Shown here one piece after another: positions 1 to 8,248 of a DNA stretch of 64,000 bases. Within the stretch, counting starts at the first letter, position 1. Each line of letters starts with the position of its first letter. Source of the DNA: Methanoregula sp. (GTDB taxonomy: Archaea > Halobacteriota > Methanomicrobia > Methanomicrobiales > Methanospirillaceae); NCBI RefSeq assembly GCF_028679125.1, contig NZ_JAJRCG010000002.1, positions 212,962 to 276,961 on the forward strand. Direction: 5' to 3'. Under the pieces are notes generated by a model. It was given only the letters and a program-made list of their open reading frames with translations, was not told the DNA's origin and did not search any database. Made by a program: the position numbers and the translations under genes.

Positions 1-579
1 AATTTACCGCACCTCCTTGAGGTGTTTGAACAGTCGATCGAGATTACTGCCCGGCATATGAACAATGCTGATACCTCCGGCACCTGGTGCGCCAGCGCTC
101 CGTATTACGAGAAGTGTCGTGTCCAGAAATCCCTTGCCTCATCCCGCGGAACGGATTCCGATCAGGAATACTTCCTGCGGGAATATGACCGGATTGTCGG
201 GAATCTCGGGTCATTTACCAGCCATGCCGGGAGGGAGTACCGCGATCGCCTGTTCTCGGAGCTCAGGCAGTGTGTGCATGCATACCATGCATCAGTCTGT
301 CTCGGGCACTTCGGCCACACCGGGCCGGGTTCCTCCGGAGATCCCCTGTGGCGCGATCTCATCGGGGAATTATGCGGGGTACTGCAGGATCAGTACGATC
401 TCACCGACATCAATGCGCTTATCGCCCTGGTGGATGAGAACAATCCCGACGTTCTCGTTTCCGCACCGGAAGATCTTCCGGAACCCACGCCGGAATGGAG
501 AACCTGTCACTGCCACGCTCACCCTGGCGGGAACGGTCACCCGACACGAAGAAAAAGCGGATCCATTGGTCCGGAATAG
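1..579 (+). CDS. Hypothetical protein, 5' end outside window
   Basis: The reading frame is open from the first base of the window and ends at TAG 577-579. A GTG at 22 and an ATG at 58 are internal start candidates, but the frame may begin upstream, so treat it as partial. The visible ~190 residues are soluble, rich in Cys, His and charged residues, without signal peptide or membrane segment, and end in a Pro-rich, His/Cys-containing tail (residues ~150-175 from the GTG). I do not recognise a family. It converges on the SpoIIE-like gene that starts its stop codon at 642, so it is not in that operon. GC-rich codon use matches the neighbouring genes. Confidence 0.5.
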   Translation, partial: NLPHLLEVFEQSIEITARHMNNADTSGTWCASAPYYEKCRVQKSLASSRGTDSDQEYFLREYDRIVGNLGSFTSHAGREYRDRLFSELRQCVHAYHASVCLGHFGHTGPGSSGDPLWRDLIGELCGVLQDQYDLTDINALIALVDENNPDVLVSAPEDLPEPTPEWRTCHCHAHPGGNGHPTRRKSGSIGPE

Positions 580-641
580 TCCCGTACCATGAACCAGGAA
601 TAACGAAATTTTTCAGCTACCTACACAACGATCCGTGTCGA

Positions 642-2774
642 TCAGCGAACCCTGATCACGATGAACGTGATGTCGTCGGACTGCGGTGCGGTGCCGCAGA
701 ACTGTCGTATATCCTCAAGGAGCAGGTCCCTGATCTCCTGTATGGGGCGGGACTGGTTCCTGTACATCGAGGCAATCAGCCGCTCTTCTCCGAAATATTC
801 ATCGTGCTCGTTGAACGCTTCGGTCACGCCGTCCGTATACATAATGATGAGATCACCCTGTTCAACCGTGATGGTGGTGACAGGAATGTTGACATCCTCG
901 ACAACGCCAAGGGCAATACCCTTCTTCCCCTCAAGCAGAGTTGTTTCTGGCGGGTTGCCCCGGATCAGCAGGGGGGGATTGTGGCCGGCGTTCACGTACG
1001 TGAGCAGCATCTTTTCCGGGTCAAGGACTGCATAGAATGTCGTGATGAACATGCTTGACCTGCCATCCTCGTAGATCTGCCGGTTGGCCTGTCGGATGGC
1101 AGCCTGCGGACTCTCCTGCCCGCCGCCGCTCGCATGGAGCAGGGTCCGGCAGAGTGCCATGTACAGCGCAGCACTTACCCCTTTGCCGGACACGTCGGCG
1201 ATAACAAAACCCCACTTCCCTCCGGTTACCGGTATGAAATCATAGAGATCGCCTCCGATCTCCATGGCCGGGAGGGTGATGGCACTGATCTCGAACCCGG
1301 GGATGACCGGCATGGATTCCGGCAGGAATGTCACCTGGATCTCCTTGGCGATCTCCATCTCCTTGGTATACCGCTCCTTCTCGGCCGTCGTGCGTTTGAG
1401 GTCATCGATATTCTTTTGCAGGTCTGCGGCCATATGGTTGAAGGAGTTTCCCAGATCCTCGAATTCATCGCCGGTATGGAGGGAAACCCGGTGCGAGAGA
1501 TCCCCCTCGCCGAGTGCAAGGGTCGCGCTCTTGAGGGTGTCCACCGGACGGGTGATGATCCGTGACAGGTACGTGGCAAGGGCAATGACTGTCAGGATAA
1601 GGATGCAGAAGAGTGCCGAGAAGATGATAAGGATACGGTCAGTCCGCTGGTTGATGCTGGTCTCGGCATCCCTGGTTGATACCAGGATCTTTTTCTGGGT
1701 CTTTTCAACCGGTGCCGTGATCTCGTCCACGGGCATAGATACGGCAAAACTCCAGTTCAGAGATTTGACCGGGGCATATGCGACAAACGATTCCCTGTTG
1801 CCAAACGTTATCCTCTCAACCCCGGTCTTGCCGGCGGTCATGTTGTATCCCAGGGCCTGAAGGGCAGGATCCGTGCTTTCAAAGACATTTTCATTGGGGA
1901 ATGGCTGATCCCATGAAATGTTCCCTGCTGATAATCCCGGGCGACTGATGATATTCCCTTTACTATCGAGAAGAACCGCATATCCTTTGCCGCTTAACGA
2001 TCTGTTCAGGAACGCGGAATTGATCTCATCGACAGTCACATCGGTTGCGATAACCCATGTGCCCGAGGGAGTTGTCACGGCTTTCGATGAAGTCACGACA
2101 AGACCGTTGTCCGTGACATCCACATAGGGATCGGACCAGTACACCCCATCGGTTTTCTTGGCTCCGGTAAACCAGGCTCGTTCGCGAGGATCAAAACTGG
2201 TATTTGTCAGGGGTTGCCAGGGATAGGTGCGCAGAATACCGGAGTCCGTGGCAATGTACAGGGAACTCAGGTTACCGTCAGCGTCAAAGGTACCTTTGAG
2301 GAGATCGTCCATGCCGGCAGGTCTCCTGAACTCTTCAGAATCCGGGGAGATCGTGATCCCGGGAGCCAGGTAATACAGGGTAGCCGCAAACGGATCGCCA
2401 GGGGGATTGTTGCTGTCATAAGCATGTATGATCGGGCGGACGGGTGGATTTGCCTGCAGGGTGGATGCCTGTACTGCAAGAATCTCAAGTTCAGTGTCCG
2501 TATCTTCGAACAGGACATTGGTGATCTCAGCCTGGTCCGATGCAATCCGGAGGAGGTTATCCTGAGCGGATTCCACGAGAGCTGCCGTGGACTCATCAAG
2601 GGCTTCCGTCCCCAGAACAAGGCTGCTGGTCTCTGCTGATCGCGAAATATCGCCAATCGTCCAGAATGCGACATACCCGGTGATAATCAGGGAGACAAGG
2701 GCAAGGGCAAGGAACAGGATGAGAATCTTAGCCCTGACATTGAGATTGGGCAGCGGGGAAAACCGAAGGCTCAT
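642..2774 (-). CDS. dCache-HAMP-SpoIIE family protein phosphatase (RsbU-like)
   Basis: Likely a membrane-bound PP2C-type Ser/Thr phosphatase driven by an extracellular ligand. The 710 residues show a membrane helix at ~17-39, a large outside domain ~45-370 with the dCache signature FDPRERAWF (195-203), a second helix ~380-402, HAMP ~403-455, a short coiled linker, and a SpoIIE phosphatase domain ~485-708. Metal-binding motifs are intact: GGDLYD (507-512), DVSGKG (527-532), TDG (647-649) and the terminal SDD (699-701). In bacteria such proteins dephosphorylate STAS anti-anti-sigma factors; archaea have no such sigma system, and no STAS or RsbW-like gene lies in this window, so the substrate is unknown. 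It stands alone, divergent from the exported protein at 2949. Confidence 0.9.
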   Translation of the reverse strand: MSLRFSPLPNLNVRAKILILFLALALVSLIITGYVAFWTIGDISRSAETSSLVLGTEALDESTAALVESAQDNLLRIASDQAEITNVLFEDTDTELEILAVQASTLQANPPVRPIIHAYDSNNPPGDPFAATLYYLAPGITISPDSEEFRRPAGMDDLLKGTFDADGNLSSLYIATDSGILRTYPWQPLTNTSFDPRERAWFTGAKKTDGVYWSDPYVDVTDNGLVVTSSKAVTTPSGTWVIATDVTVDEINSAFLNRSLSGKGYAVLLDSKGNIISRPGLSAGNISWDQPFPNENVFESTDPALQALGYNMTAGKTGVERITFGNRESFVAYAPVKSLNWSFAVSMPVDEITAPVEKTQKKILVSTRDAETSINQRTDRILIIFSALFCILILTVIALATYLSRIITRPVDTLKSATLALGEGDLSHRVSLHTGDEFEDLGNSFNHMAADLQKNIDDLKRTTAEKERYTKEMEIAKEIQVTFLPESMPVIPGFEISAITLPAMEIGGDLYDFIPVTGGKWGFVIADVSGKGVSAALYMALCRTLLHASGGGQESPQAAIRQANRQIYEDGRSSMFITTFYAVLDPEKMLLTYVNAGHNPPLLIRGNPPETTLLEGKKGIALGVVEDVNIPVTTITVEQGDLIIMYTDGVTEAFNEHDEYFGEERLIASMYRNQSRPIQEIRDLLLEDIRQFCGTAPQSDDITFIVIRVR

Positions 2775-2948
2775 GGGAAATCACGGATGGGATAAGTACC
2801 TGCAACCGGGTGGGGTATCGACAGGTGTCGGACTGGAGCAGGGTCAGGTACCTTCCATTTCATCCCCGGACTTATTAAACCATCAGCAAGGGATTACCGT
2901 CTCCCCGGGATGGAATCCGGATCGTTACGTTTATTGGTTTCCTGATCG

Positions 2949-3680
2949 ATGAAACAGGTAATGACCGTTCCCCGGGCTTTTTCAAAACTATGTCTCCTCG
3001 TGCTGGCAGCAGTGATCATTATTCCGTGCGTATCGGCATGGACGTTCGGAAGCTGGACGGATAGTACCCGCCAGTCTGCCCTTACGCCCGGGACGGCTGT
3101 TGATATCAATTACGTTCTCAGTTTCAGCTCGTATGATACCGGCAAAACATTCGATTCGGACAACTCCCTGGTGATGTACACGGATCTATCAAATCCTCTC
3201 TGGACGGTGACCATGAGTGAGACGGCTGACGAGGACGCCCCGCGCACTTCAACGCTGGCATCAAAGAGCAGTGCACAGGTCCGGCTGGATGGCTGGGATC
3301 TCAGTTTCTCGCGTAAACAGTTCACCGTCAATGTCCGGTTGACCGGGGAAGCACCTGCCCTGAACCAGTCCCGTGAAATCACACTTCTCCGCTTGCAGGA
3401 GATGGATCCGAATGCCAAGACCGTATCCGGGACACTGACCAAGAAAGTGGCACAGGTAACGGTCCCGACCCCCGAACCTACTGCCGCACCCGCTGTTGAG
3501 GAGACCGTAGAAACCATGGAAGAAGTTCCTGTTGAAATCACCCTTGAGCCGCTGACAACGGTTACAACATCAGCCCCGATAAAAAAGCAGACCTATTCCC
3601 CGGGCCCCGACCCTGTGTTGATCTGCGGGCTCCTGGCAGGGCTTCTCCTGTTGTCGGGATGGATGCGGCGCAGGAATTAA
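2949..3680 (+). CDS. Exported, C-terminally membrane-anchored protein of unknown function
   Basis: 243 residues. An N-terminal signal sequence spans residues ~8-31 (hydrophobic run ending in VSA-W), followed by a beta-rich domain of ~140 residues, a Thr/Pro/Glu-rich stalk (~175-225), and a hydrophobic helix (~226-240) with a basic RRRN tail. This is the layout of an archaeal surface protein with a C-terminal membrane anchor. No enzymatic motif is visible. Two ATG codons (2949 and 2961) could start it; neither has a strong ribosome binding site, and both leave the signal peptide intact. It is divergent from the dCache phosphatase, with ~174 bases between them. A run of seven T right after the stop (3682-3688) fits a terminator. 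Confidence 0.7.
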   Translation: MKQVMTVPRAFSKLCLLVLAAVIIIPCVSAWTFGSWTDSTRQSALTPGTAVDINYVLSFSSYDTGKTFDSDNSLVMYTDLSNPLWTVTMSETADEDAPRTSTLASKSSAQVRLDGWDLSFSRKQFTVNVRLTGEAPALNQSREITLLRLQEMDPNAKTVSGTLTKKVAQVTVPTPEPTAAPAVEETVETMEEVPVEITLEPLTTVTTSAPIKKQTYSPGPDPVLICGLLAGLLLLSGWMRRRN

Positions 3681-3690
3681 CTTTTTTTGC
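3681..3690 (+). terminator. T-rich terminator after the exported protein gene
   Basis: The stop codon at 3678-3680 is followed directly by a run of seven T. Archaeal RNA polymerase terminates at such T tracts without needing a hairpin. Inferred from sequence only. Confidence 0.4.
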
Positions 3691-4288
3691 CGGGTTCTGG
3701 CACGGGTATCAGGATCCTGCATCACCGGCGATCCCGATCGGATCCGGGCTGTTCGTTTGGCGAGCTGATGGGTTCCGTTATAATACAGGCCTGGTATCCG
3801 GGACCGGTCCGATAAATGCACTAGTGTCCGGACCTGCAGGAGATTCCGGCAGGATGATAAAAAAAGTGATACCGACGACAAGGGGCTCATAGACATTGCA
3901 GGAATTATTTTTGCCTGCATGACTACAGCCGGGATACCGGCAGCGGGATTTCTCTTCCGGTTTCTTTCACCTGCTTTTCCTTGTATGAGGGAGAATTAAT
4001 AATTACTCTGGAAAAACAAGTTTGTAAAGTAATTCTCTCACTATTTTAAATTAAACCTGTAAAAATCAGTCGAATAAGAAAAAGATATGTTTATATATTT
4101 GATTAGAGGAATAGAATATATCCAGAGAAAGGAGCGTGAGGTTGCATAATTGGAGGAGCAGGTTCGGTTGAATAATCTGTTGTGATGTCTGTCATCAGAT
4201 GGCTGACAATCCCCCGGAGATTGATGTACTCCCCGTTAATGGTTGCAGAGATTCAGTAAACGATCATCCGCATAACCACGAGAACACT
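3691..4288. other. Non-coding stretch with AT-rich promoter region
   Basis: I see no convincing gene in these ~600 bases. The first 300 bases have normal GC content and only short frames. From ~3990 the sequence becomes AT-rich and contains a good archaeal TATA element at 4089-4098. Downstream of it, AAGGAG (4129-4134) precedes GTG at 4136, which would encode only about 11 residues; this could be a leader peptide or chance. A longer start for the small exported protein (ATG 4199) is also possible. Confidence 0.4.
4089..4098 (+). promoter_or_regulatory. Archaeal TATA box upstream of the small exported peptide
   Basis: GTTTATATAT within an A-rich setting closely fits the archaeal TATA consensus. 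Transcription would be expected to start near 4120, leaving an untranslated leader of roughly 80-170 bases before the small exported peptide, depending on the start used. Confidence 0.5.
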
Positions 4289-4465
4289 ATGAAAAGAAAT
4301 CCCTTCGTTACATTCGGACTCATCATTGCCTGTGTCATCAGCATGTCAATGCCGGCGGAATCGGCAGTGAAGTATGCAGAGATCCGGGAAAATACCCCCT
4401 CGGCAGCAGAGGGAGAGGCCCCATATTCCAGAGAACCATCATCGTCAGGACCGGGCAACCACTAA
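4289..4465 (+). CDS. Small exported peptide (58 aa), unknown function
   Basis: Starting at ATG 4289 the product has a lysine/arginine N-terminus (MKRN), a hydrophobic core (~6-22) and a likely cleavage site after ESA, which is a textbook signal peptide, leaving a mature peptide of about 30 residues rich in Glu, Pro and Ser. An in-frame ATG at 4199 would add 30 residues in front of the signal peptide, which is unlikely for a secreted protein. A strong TATA box lies ~190 bases upstream. No family recognised; short genes like this can be chance frames. Confidence 0.4.
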   Translation: MKRNPFVTFGLIIACVISMSMPAESAVKYAEIRENTPSAAEGEAPYSREPSSSGPGNH

Positions 4466-4621
4466 TCCTGTCACAGGTGACAGGATACGCCTGGTACTGT
4501 TCTTCTTTTACTCACGGCTCTGTATCCCTGGTAATATCGCCCATCTGACACCATCATCCATCTGACCCTCATTGTATCAGAATTCGCCGGGTTTATTATC
4601 GCCGGAAGCGATGGTTATGTT

Positions 4622-5200
4622 ATGACATTCAGATACGCCCTGATTGCGATCTGTATAGCGGCACTGGTCACGGCAGGGTGTACTGCCCCGGCCTCCGTTA
4701 CTCCGGTATCCCGGACGATTCCGACAGAATCTGCTGTGGTTACCACCGTACCGGCGGCAGACGGAACCACCTCCGGATGTGCACCCGATGTCTGCACCTT
4801 TGTCCCGTCCCTGATTTCAAATGACCGTAACACGTCCCTGCGGCTCGAAGCATCGCCACAGCGCTACTCTCCGCTGATGTCCTCAACACCCGGAATCCTG
4901 CTCGTTCCTCATGCCACTGGCTTCAATGTATCATTGGCAGCGATTACGTGGAATACCAGTTACGGAAAGTTCCTGTCATGGAATCCTCCGGATTATACCG
5001 TGAACCAGCGTGAGTCTACGGTTACCGGATACAGTGGGACGCTCTACTGGACCTTCATCGATAAACCCGCATCCCCTGTGGAACCGGTTGTCATTACTGC
5101 CAGGGCAGAAGATCCGGCAACGGGTGCCCTGCTGGGATCATCAATAGTCACCCTCGCATGGGATGGCGATTATGCCGTGACCGTGCAGGATATCCGGTAA
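4622..5200 (+). CDS. Putative lipoprotein with Ig-like beta domain
   Basis: 192 residues. The N-terminus is a lipoprotein signal: a hydrophobic stretch followed by the lipobox LVTAGC, so Cys ~19 would be lipid-modified. A Thr/Pro/Val-rich linker follows, with CAPDVC a possible disulphide pair, and then a beta-strand-rich C-terminal half with alternating hydrophobics (YSGTLYWTF, PVVITARAED) reminiscent of Ig-like folds. No catalytic motif. Function unknown; an outside binding or structural role is inferred. Its 3' end runs directly into the G-rich repeat cluster. Confidence 0.65.
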   Translation: MTFRYALIAICIAALVTAGCTAPASVTPVSRTIPTESAVVTTVPAADGTTSGCAPDVCTFVPSLISNDRNTSLRLEASPQRYSPLMSSTPGILLVPHATGFNVSLAAITWNTSYGKFLSWNPPDYTVNQRESTVTGYSGTLYWTFIDKPASPVEPVVITARAEDPATGALLGSSIVTLAWDGDYAVTVQDIR

Positions 5201-5220
5201 CTCTTCTTTCAAATCAAAGC

Positions 5221-5690
5221 GATGGGGGGTATGCCGGATACCCCCCACCCCCCAATCAACAGGAAACACGGGTATTTACTACGGCACTCTCTCCTATCTC
5301 CGACCGCATATTCGCTCAATGGCCGGCCATTTTCAGCTTTTCGGCATCATCCGTCCCAGCATGATGGGGGTCTGATCTGACCAAAAACAAAATGGGAGGG
5401 GGGGTCATCCCCATCTAAAAAAAATCTGGTTGGGGGGGTTCCGGCATACCCCCCTCCTCAAAAATGGGATGTACGCAGTATTGCACACGTGATCCATCAC
5501 GATTTTACCTGGACTCTCTGACGAGAGGTCCTGTATAGCAGCCCACTCAAATCTGATCGGGGGAGGTCTGATCCGGCCGGAGGGGGGGAGGGGTATGCCG
5601 GATACCTCCCCCCCATGGGGGTGGGGGGGTCTGATCGATTTGAAAATAAAATGGAGGGGGGGTATGCGGGATACCCCCCTCGATCTGGCA
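5221..5690. repeat. Cluster of four G-rich hairpin repeats
   Basis: Four related elements fill this gene-free stretch, at about 5224-5246, 5431-5454, 5582-5614 and 5654-5681. The first has perfect 9-base arms (GGGGGGTAT / ATACCCCCC) around GCCGG. The others vary in the length of the G/C runs (up to seven G) or in the loop, and the second lies in inverted orientation. Between them a secondary repeat recurs: TCTGATC followed by an A-rich AAAACAAAATGG or AAAATAAAATGG segment and a G run (5371-5400 and 5631-5662). The strands could form stable hairpins or G-quadruplexes. The location between a lipoprotein gene and the 3' end of the permease fits a mobile REP/MITE-like element, but no transposase is seen. 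Confidence 0.8.
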
Positions 5691-5727
5691 TAATAATCGT
5701 ACCTGAAAAACCTGACCTGAAAAAAAA

Positions 5728-6798
5728 TCAGGGGATGGGTTTAGTATCGCTTTTATGCTCTTTTCCTGTTTCGAACAGGTGACTGACCCCCATCATCGCA
5801 TTGATCCAGCGGAGCTCTTCGCAGGATTCGAAGATGAGCAGGAGGAACAGTGTTAACGGGATCGCAAAGAACATACCCACAATGCCCAGCAGCCAGCCCC
5901 AGATAATCACCGAGAGGATCACGATGAGAGCCGGCATCTCGAATTTTTTTGCGGCAAGGAACGAGTACACCGGGTTTTCTACAATGATATTGAGTACACA
6001 GACCGCAGCAATGACCGCGAGAGCCCCGGGTATCCCGAACTGGAGCCACGCAAAGAAGATCGCAGGTATTGCGGCGAGGATGAGCCCGAAGTACGGGATA
6101 TACCCGAGAAGGAATGTCAGGACTCCCCACAGGATCGCCCCATGGACTCCCATGATCCCGAGAAAACCCCCAAACAGGAACCCGTGGATGGCGTTGGTCT
6201 CGGTTCTCACCACAATGAAATCAATGACATAGCCGGTCATGCGGCCGAACTTCTCCACGGCATTTGTATCTTTACCATATGAGCGCTCAATCCGGCTGAT
6301 AATCTTCGGAGTCTCCAGCAGCAGGAAGAACGTTGTAACGGCCACGAAGAAGAGATACATGATCCCTTCGGCAAAACTCCGAACGCCGGAGACCGCGAAG
6401 TTCATGAGATCGCCGATATCGATCGAAGGGAAACTGGTTGCGCTGCTGGAAAGTCCCAGCGAGAAGAGGATTCCGGATATATCCGCCAGGCGGGTATTGA
6501 GCTCTTTCTGGTATAACGGGATGTCCATGGCAAGTGAGTGAAACGACATCACAGCCAGGAAAACGATTACCAGGATCACCAGACATGCCGTAATGGTAAC
6601 AACGATCACTGCGAGAAAATCTGATAGCCCTTTGGACTTCAGCCAGTTTACCGCGGGAAGGGTGAGCATGGTGAGGATGATTGCCATCAGGATGAGACTG
6701 ATGATATAGGTCGTTTCCTTCACCGCGAGGACGATGATAAAGACGAGCGCGATGATCAGCAGGGCGCGCTCGATCCGGTACGGTTCGGAGGTATTCAT
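5728..6798 (-). CDS. AI-2E family membrane transporter (TqsA/PerM type)
   Basis: 356 residues from ATG 6798. The pattern of helices is that of PF01594: two or three N-terminal membrane helices (~10-80), a soluble/amphipathic region with NTRLADIS (~100-170), and a dense set of C-terminal helices including the conserved GAILWGVLTFLLGYIPYFG block and an NPVYSFLAAKK-type segment. Family members export small signals or act in Na+/H+ antiport or cell-wall lipid transport, so the substrate cannot be named. A longer start at 6882 would add 28 polar residues; the start at 6798 leads directly into a typical short cytoplasmic N-terminus. Alone on its strand, with ~410 gene-free bases upstream. Confidence 0.85.
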   Translation of the reverse strand: MNTSEPYRIERALLIIALVFIIVLAVKETTYIISLILMAIILTMLTLPAVNWLKSKGLSDFLAVIVVTITACLVILVIVFLAVMSFHSLAMDIPLYQKELNTRLADISGILFSLGLSSSATSFPSIDIGDLMNFAVSGVRSFAEGIMYLFFVAVTTFFLLLETPKIISRIERSYGKDTNAVEKFGRMTGYVIDFIVVRTETNAIHGFLFGGFLGIMGVHGAILWGVLTFLLGYIPYFGLILAAIPAIFFAWLQFGIPGALAVIAAVCVLNIIVENPVYSFLAAKKFEMPALIVILSVIIWGWLLGIVGMFFAIPLTLFLLLIFESCEELRWINAMMGVSHLFETGKEHKSDTKPIP

Positions 6799-7211
6799 GG
6801 TTACTCTTCTATTAGCGGATAACCATACATACCTTATCATAACTGAATTCTTAAGGATACCCGGCTCCGTGAGAACAATCACACCTTCGCGTATATCCGG
6901 ACACTGGTCACCGGGGATATTCCGAATGAATCCACGAGGTTAAAAAAGAATATTGTGTCTCCTCCCATGGAGGGATCAGAGGCATGATGAGTGCGGGTGT
7001 GCATCCCGCAGTGGACATTTACAGGTGTTCTTGCTGATTGTGTTCCTGGTGTTCTCACATCGTTACTGCAATACCCGTGCGACTTCGCACTGGTATATGT
7101 TATCTAAGTTTAACATTTTGTTTTATATGCTTTCTGCTCGAAGCAGAACCTCACTTCACGGCCCTGTGGCCGGAGGAGAGGATTACCCCCGGTTACCGGC
7201 ATATTGGGAAA
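6799..7211. other. Intergenic region upstream of the permease
   Basis: About 410 bases without a supported gene. Frames on the plus strand (6953-7412) lack ribosome binding sites and recognisable domains. The stretch should hold the permease promoter on the minus strand. I see no repeat or RNA gene. Confidence 0.4.
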
Positions 7212-8144
7212 CTATCCGTATCCCAGGGCGGCACCAAGCAGGTTTGCCGTGATGCGCAGTGCTTCGATCTCGTCAGGAGATCGTGTCCGTTCTGTCAGAT
7301 CAAAGAACCCGATGAAGCCAAAGAGGTTGTCATGGATAAAGATAGGAAGAATGACCCCGGACTTCACACCAAGCAGGTCCAGAAGGGGACGTTCCTCGTT
7401 GGGAATGGTTGACATGAGAGCCGAGATATCTTCTCCTTTTACCAGCAGGTTTTCCCACCGGGACAGTCCCATCGCAGCCCAGGTAAACCGGCTGAGTTCC
7501 GGTTTATAACGTGCGGTGTGGTATTCCGGACAGCCCCATTCATAGACCATACTGACGGTATTCGATCCCGTGGTCCCCGGCTGGATCCGGAATATCCCGA
7601 TGGCCCCGGCATCAAGCGCAAGCCCGACCGGCTCAAGGATGTCCCGGATGTCATTGGCATTGAAATCCCGGATTTGTTCCGGGGACTCTTTCCGGGACAC
7701 CCGGAGCAGCCATTCCACTGCGGAACTCACGGCAAAGAGGATTGCATCCCGTTTTTTGATCTCACGCTCGATATGGTGCTTATACAACGCCATCTCGATC
7801 ACGGAATGGAGTTCACGCTCGTCGTAGGGCTTGACCACGTACCCGTATGGCTCGGTCACCTTGGCCCGTTCGAGGAGGGTCTTGTCGGCATAGGCCGTGA
7901 GATAAATGACCGGTATATCATAGAGGGCGTGGACCTTCCCCGCGACATCGACCCCGTCCATCTGCCCGGCAAGATGAATATCCATGAGCACGAGATCCGG
8001 TTGCGCAGTTTTGATTTTTTCGAGGGCAATTTCTCCGGATTTTGCAGTGCCTGCAGCGGTATACCCCAGGCTGATCAGGGTCTCCCTGATATCGTTTGCA
8101 ACGATTGCTTCATCTTCAACGATAAATATTGCAGGTCCGGTCAT
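7212..8144 (-). CDS. Response regulator receiver-GAF domain protein
   Basis: 310 residues. A receiver domain occupies ~1-120, with the acid pocket E10/D11, phosphoacceptor D55 in LMDIHLAG, T/A switch region (LTAYAD) and K in VVKPYDE. A short helix leads to a C-terminal GAF-like sensor domain (~140-308). There is no DNA-binding or kinase output, so it probably passes the signal by protein contact or senses a ligand itself. GGAGAGGAT about 6-14 bases before ATG 8144 supports the start. It is the last gene of a minus-strand series of signalling genes and follows the large kinase by 104 bases. Confidence 0.85.
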   Translation of the reverse strand: MTGPAIFIVEDEAIVANDIRETLISLGYTAAGTAKSGEIALEKIKTAQPDLVLMDIHLAGQMDGVDVAGKVHALYDIPVIYLTAYADKTLLERAKVTEPYGYVVKPYDERELHSVIEMALYKHHIEREIKKRDAILFAVSSAVEWLLRVSRKESPEQIRDFNANDIRDILEPVGLALDAGAIGIFRIQPGTTGSNTVSMVYEWGCPEYHTARYKPELSRFTWAAMGLSRWENLLVKGEDISALMSTIPNEERPLLDLLGVKSGVILPIFIHDNLFGFIGFFDLTERTRSPDEIEALRITANLLGAALGYG

Positions 8145-8248
8145 GGGGCATCCTCTCCAGTAGGTTTTCGGTGGAGTGGGATGATAAACATTGTTCCTGC
8201 CACGTCTTCGTGATTTTTCAAAAATTCCCCATTTGTCATGTCCAGACC

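Noticed and set aside
3659..3920. Short frames on both strands around 3.7-3.9 kb
   Set aside because: No start signals and no conserved features; overlap the end of a supported gene.
6953..7412. Plus-strand frames after the permease
   Set aside because: No ribosome binding sites or domains; partly antisense to the receiver-GAF gene.
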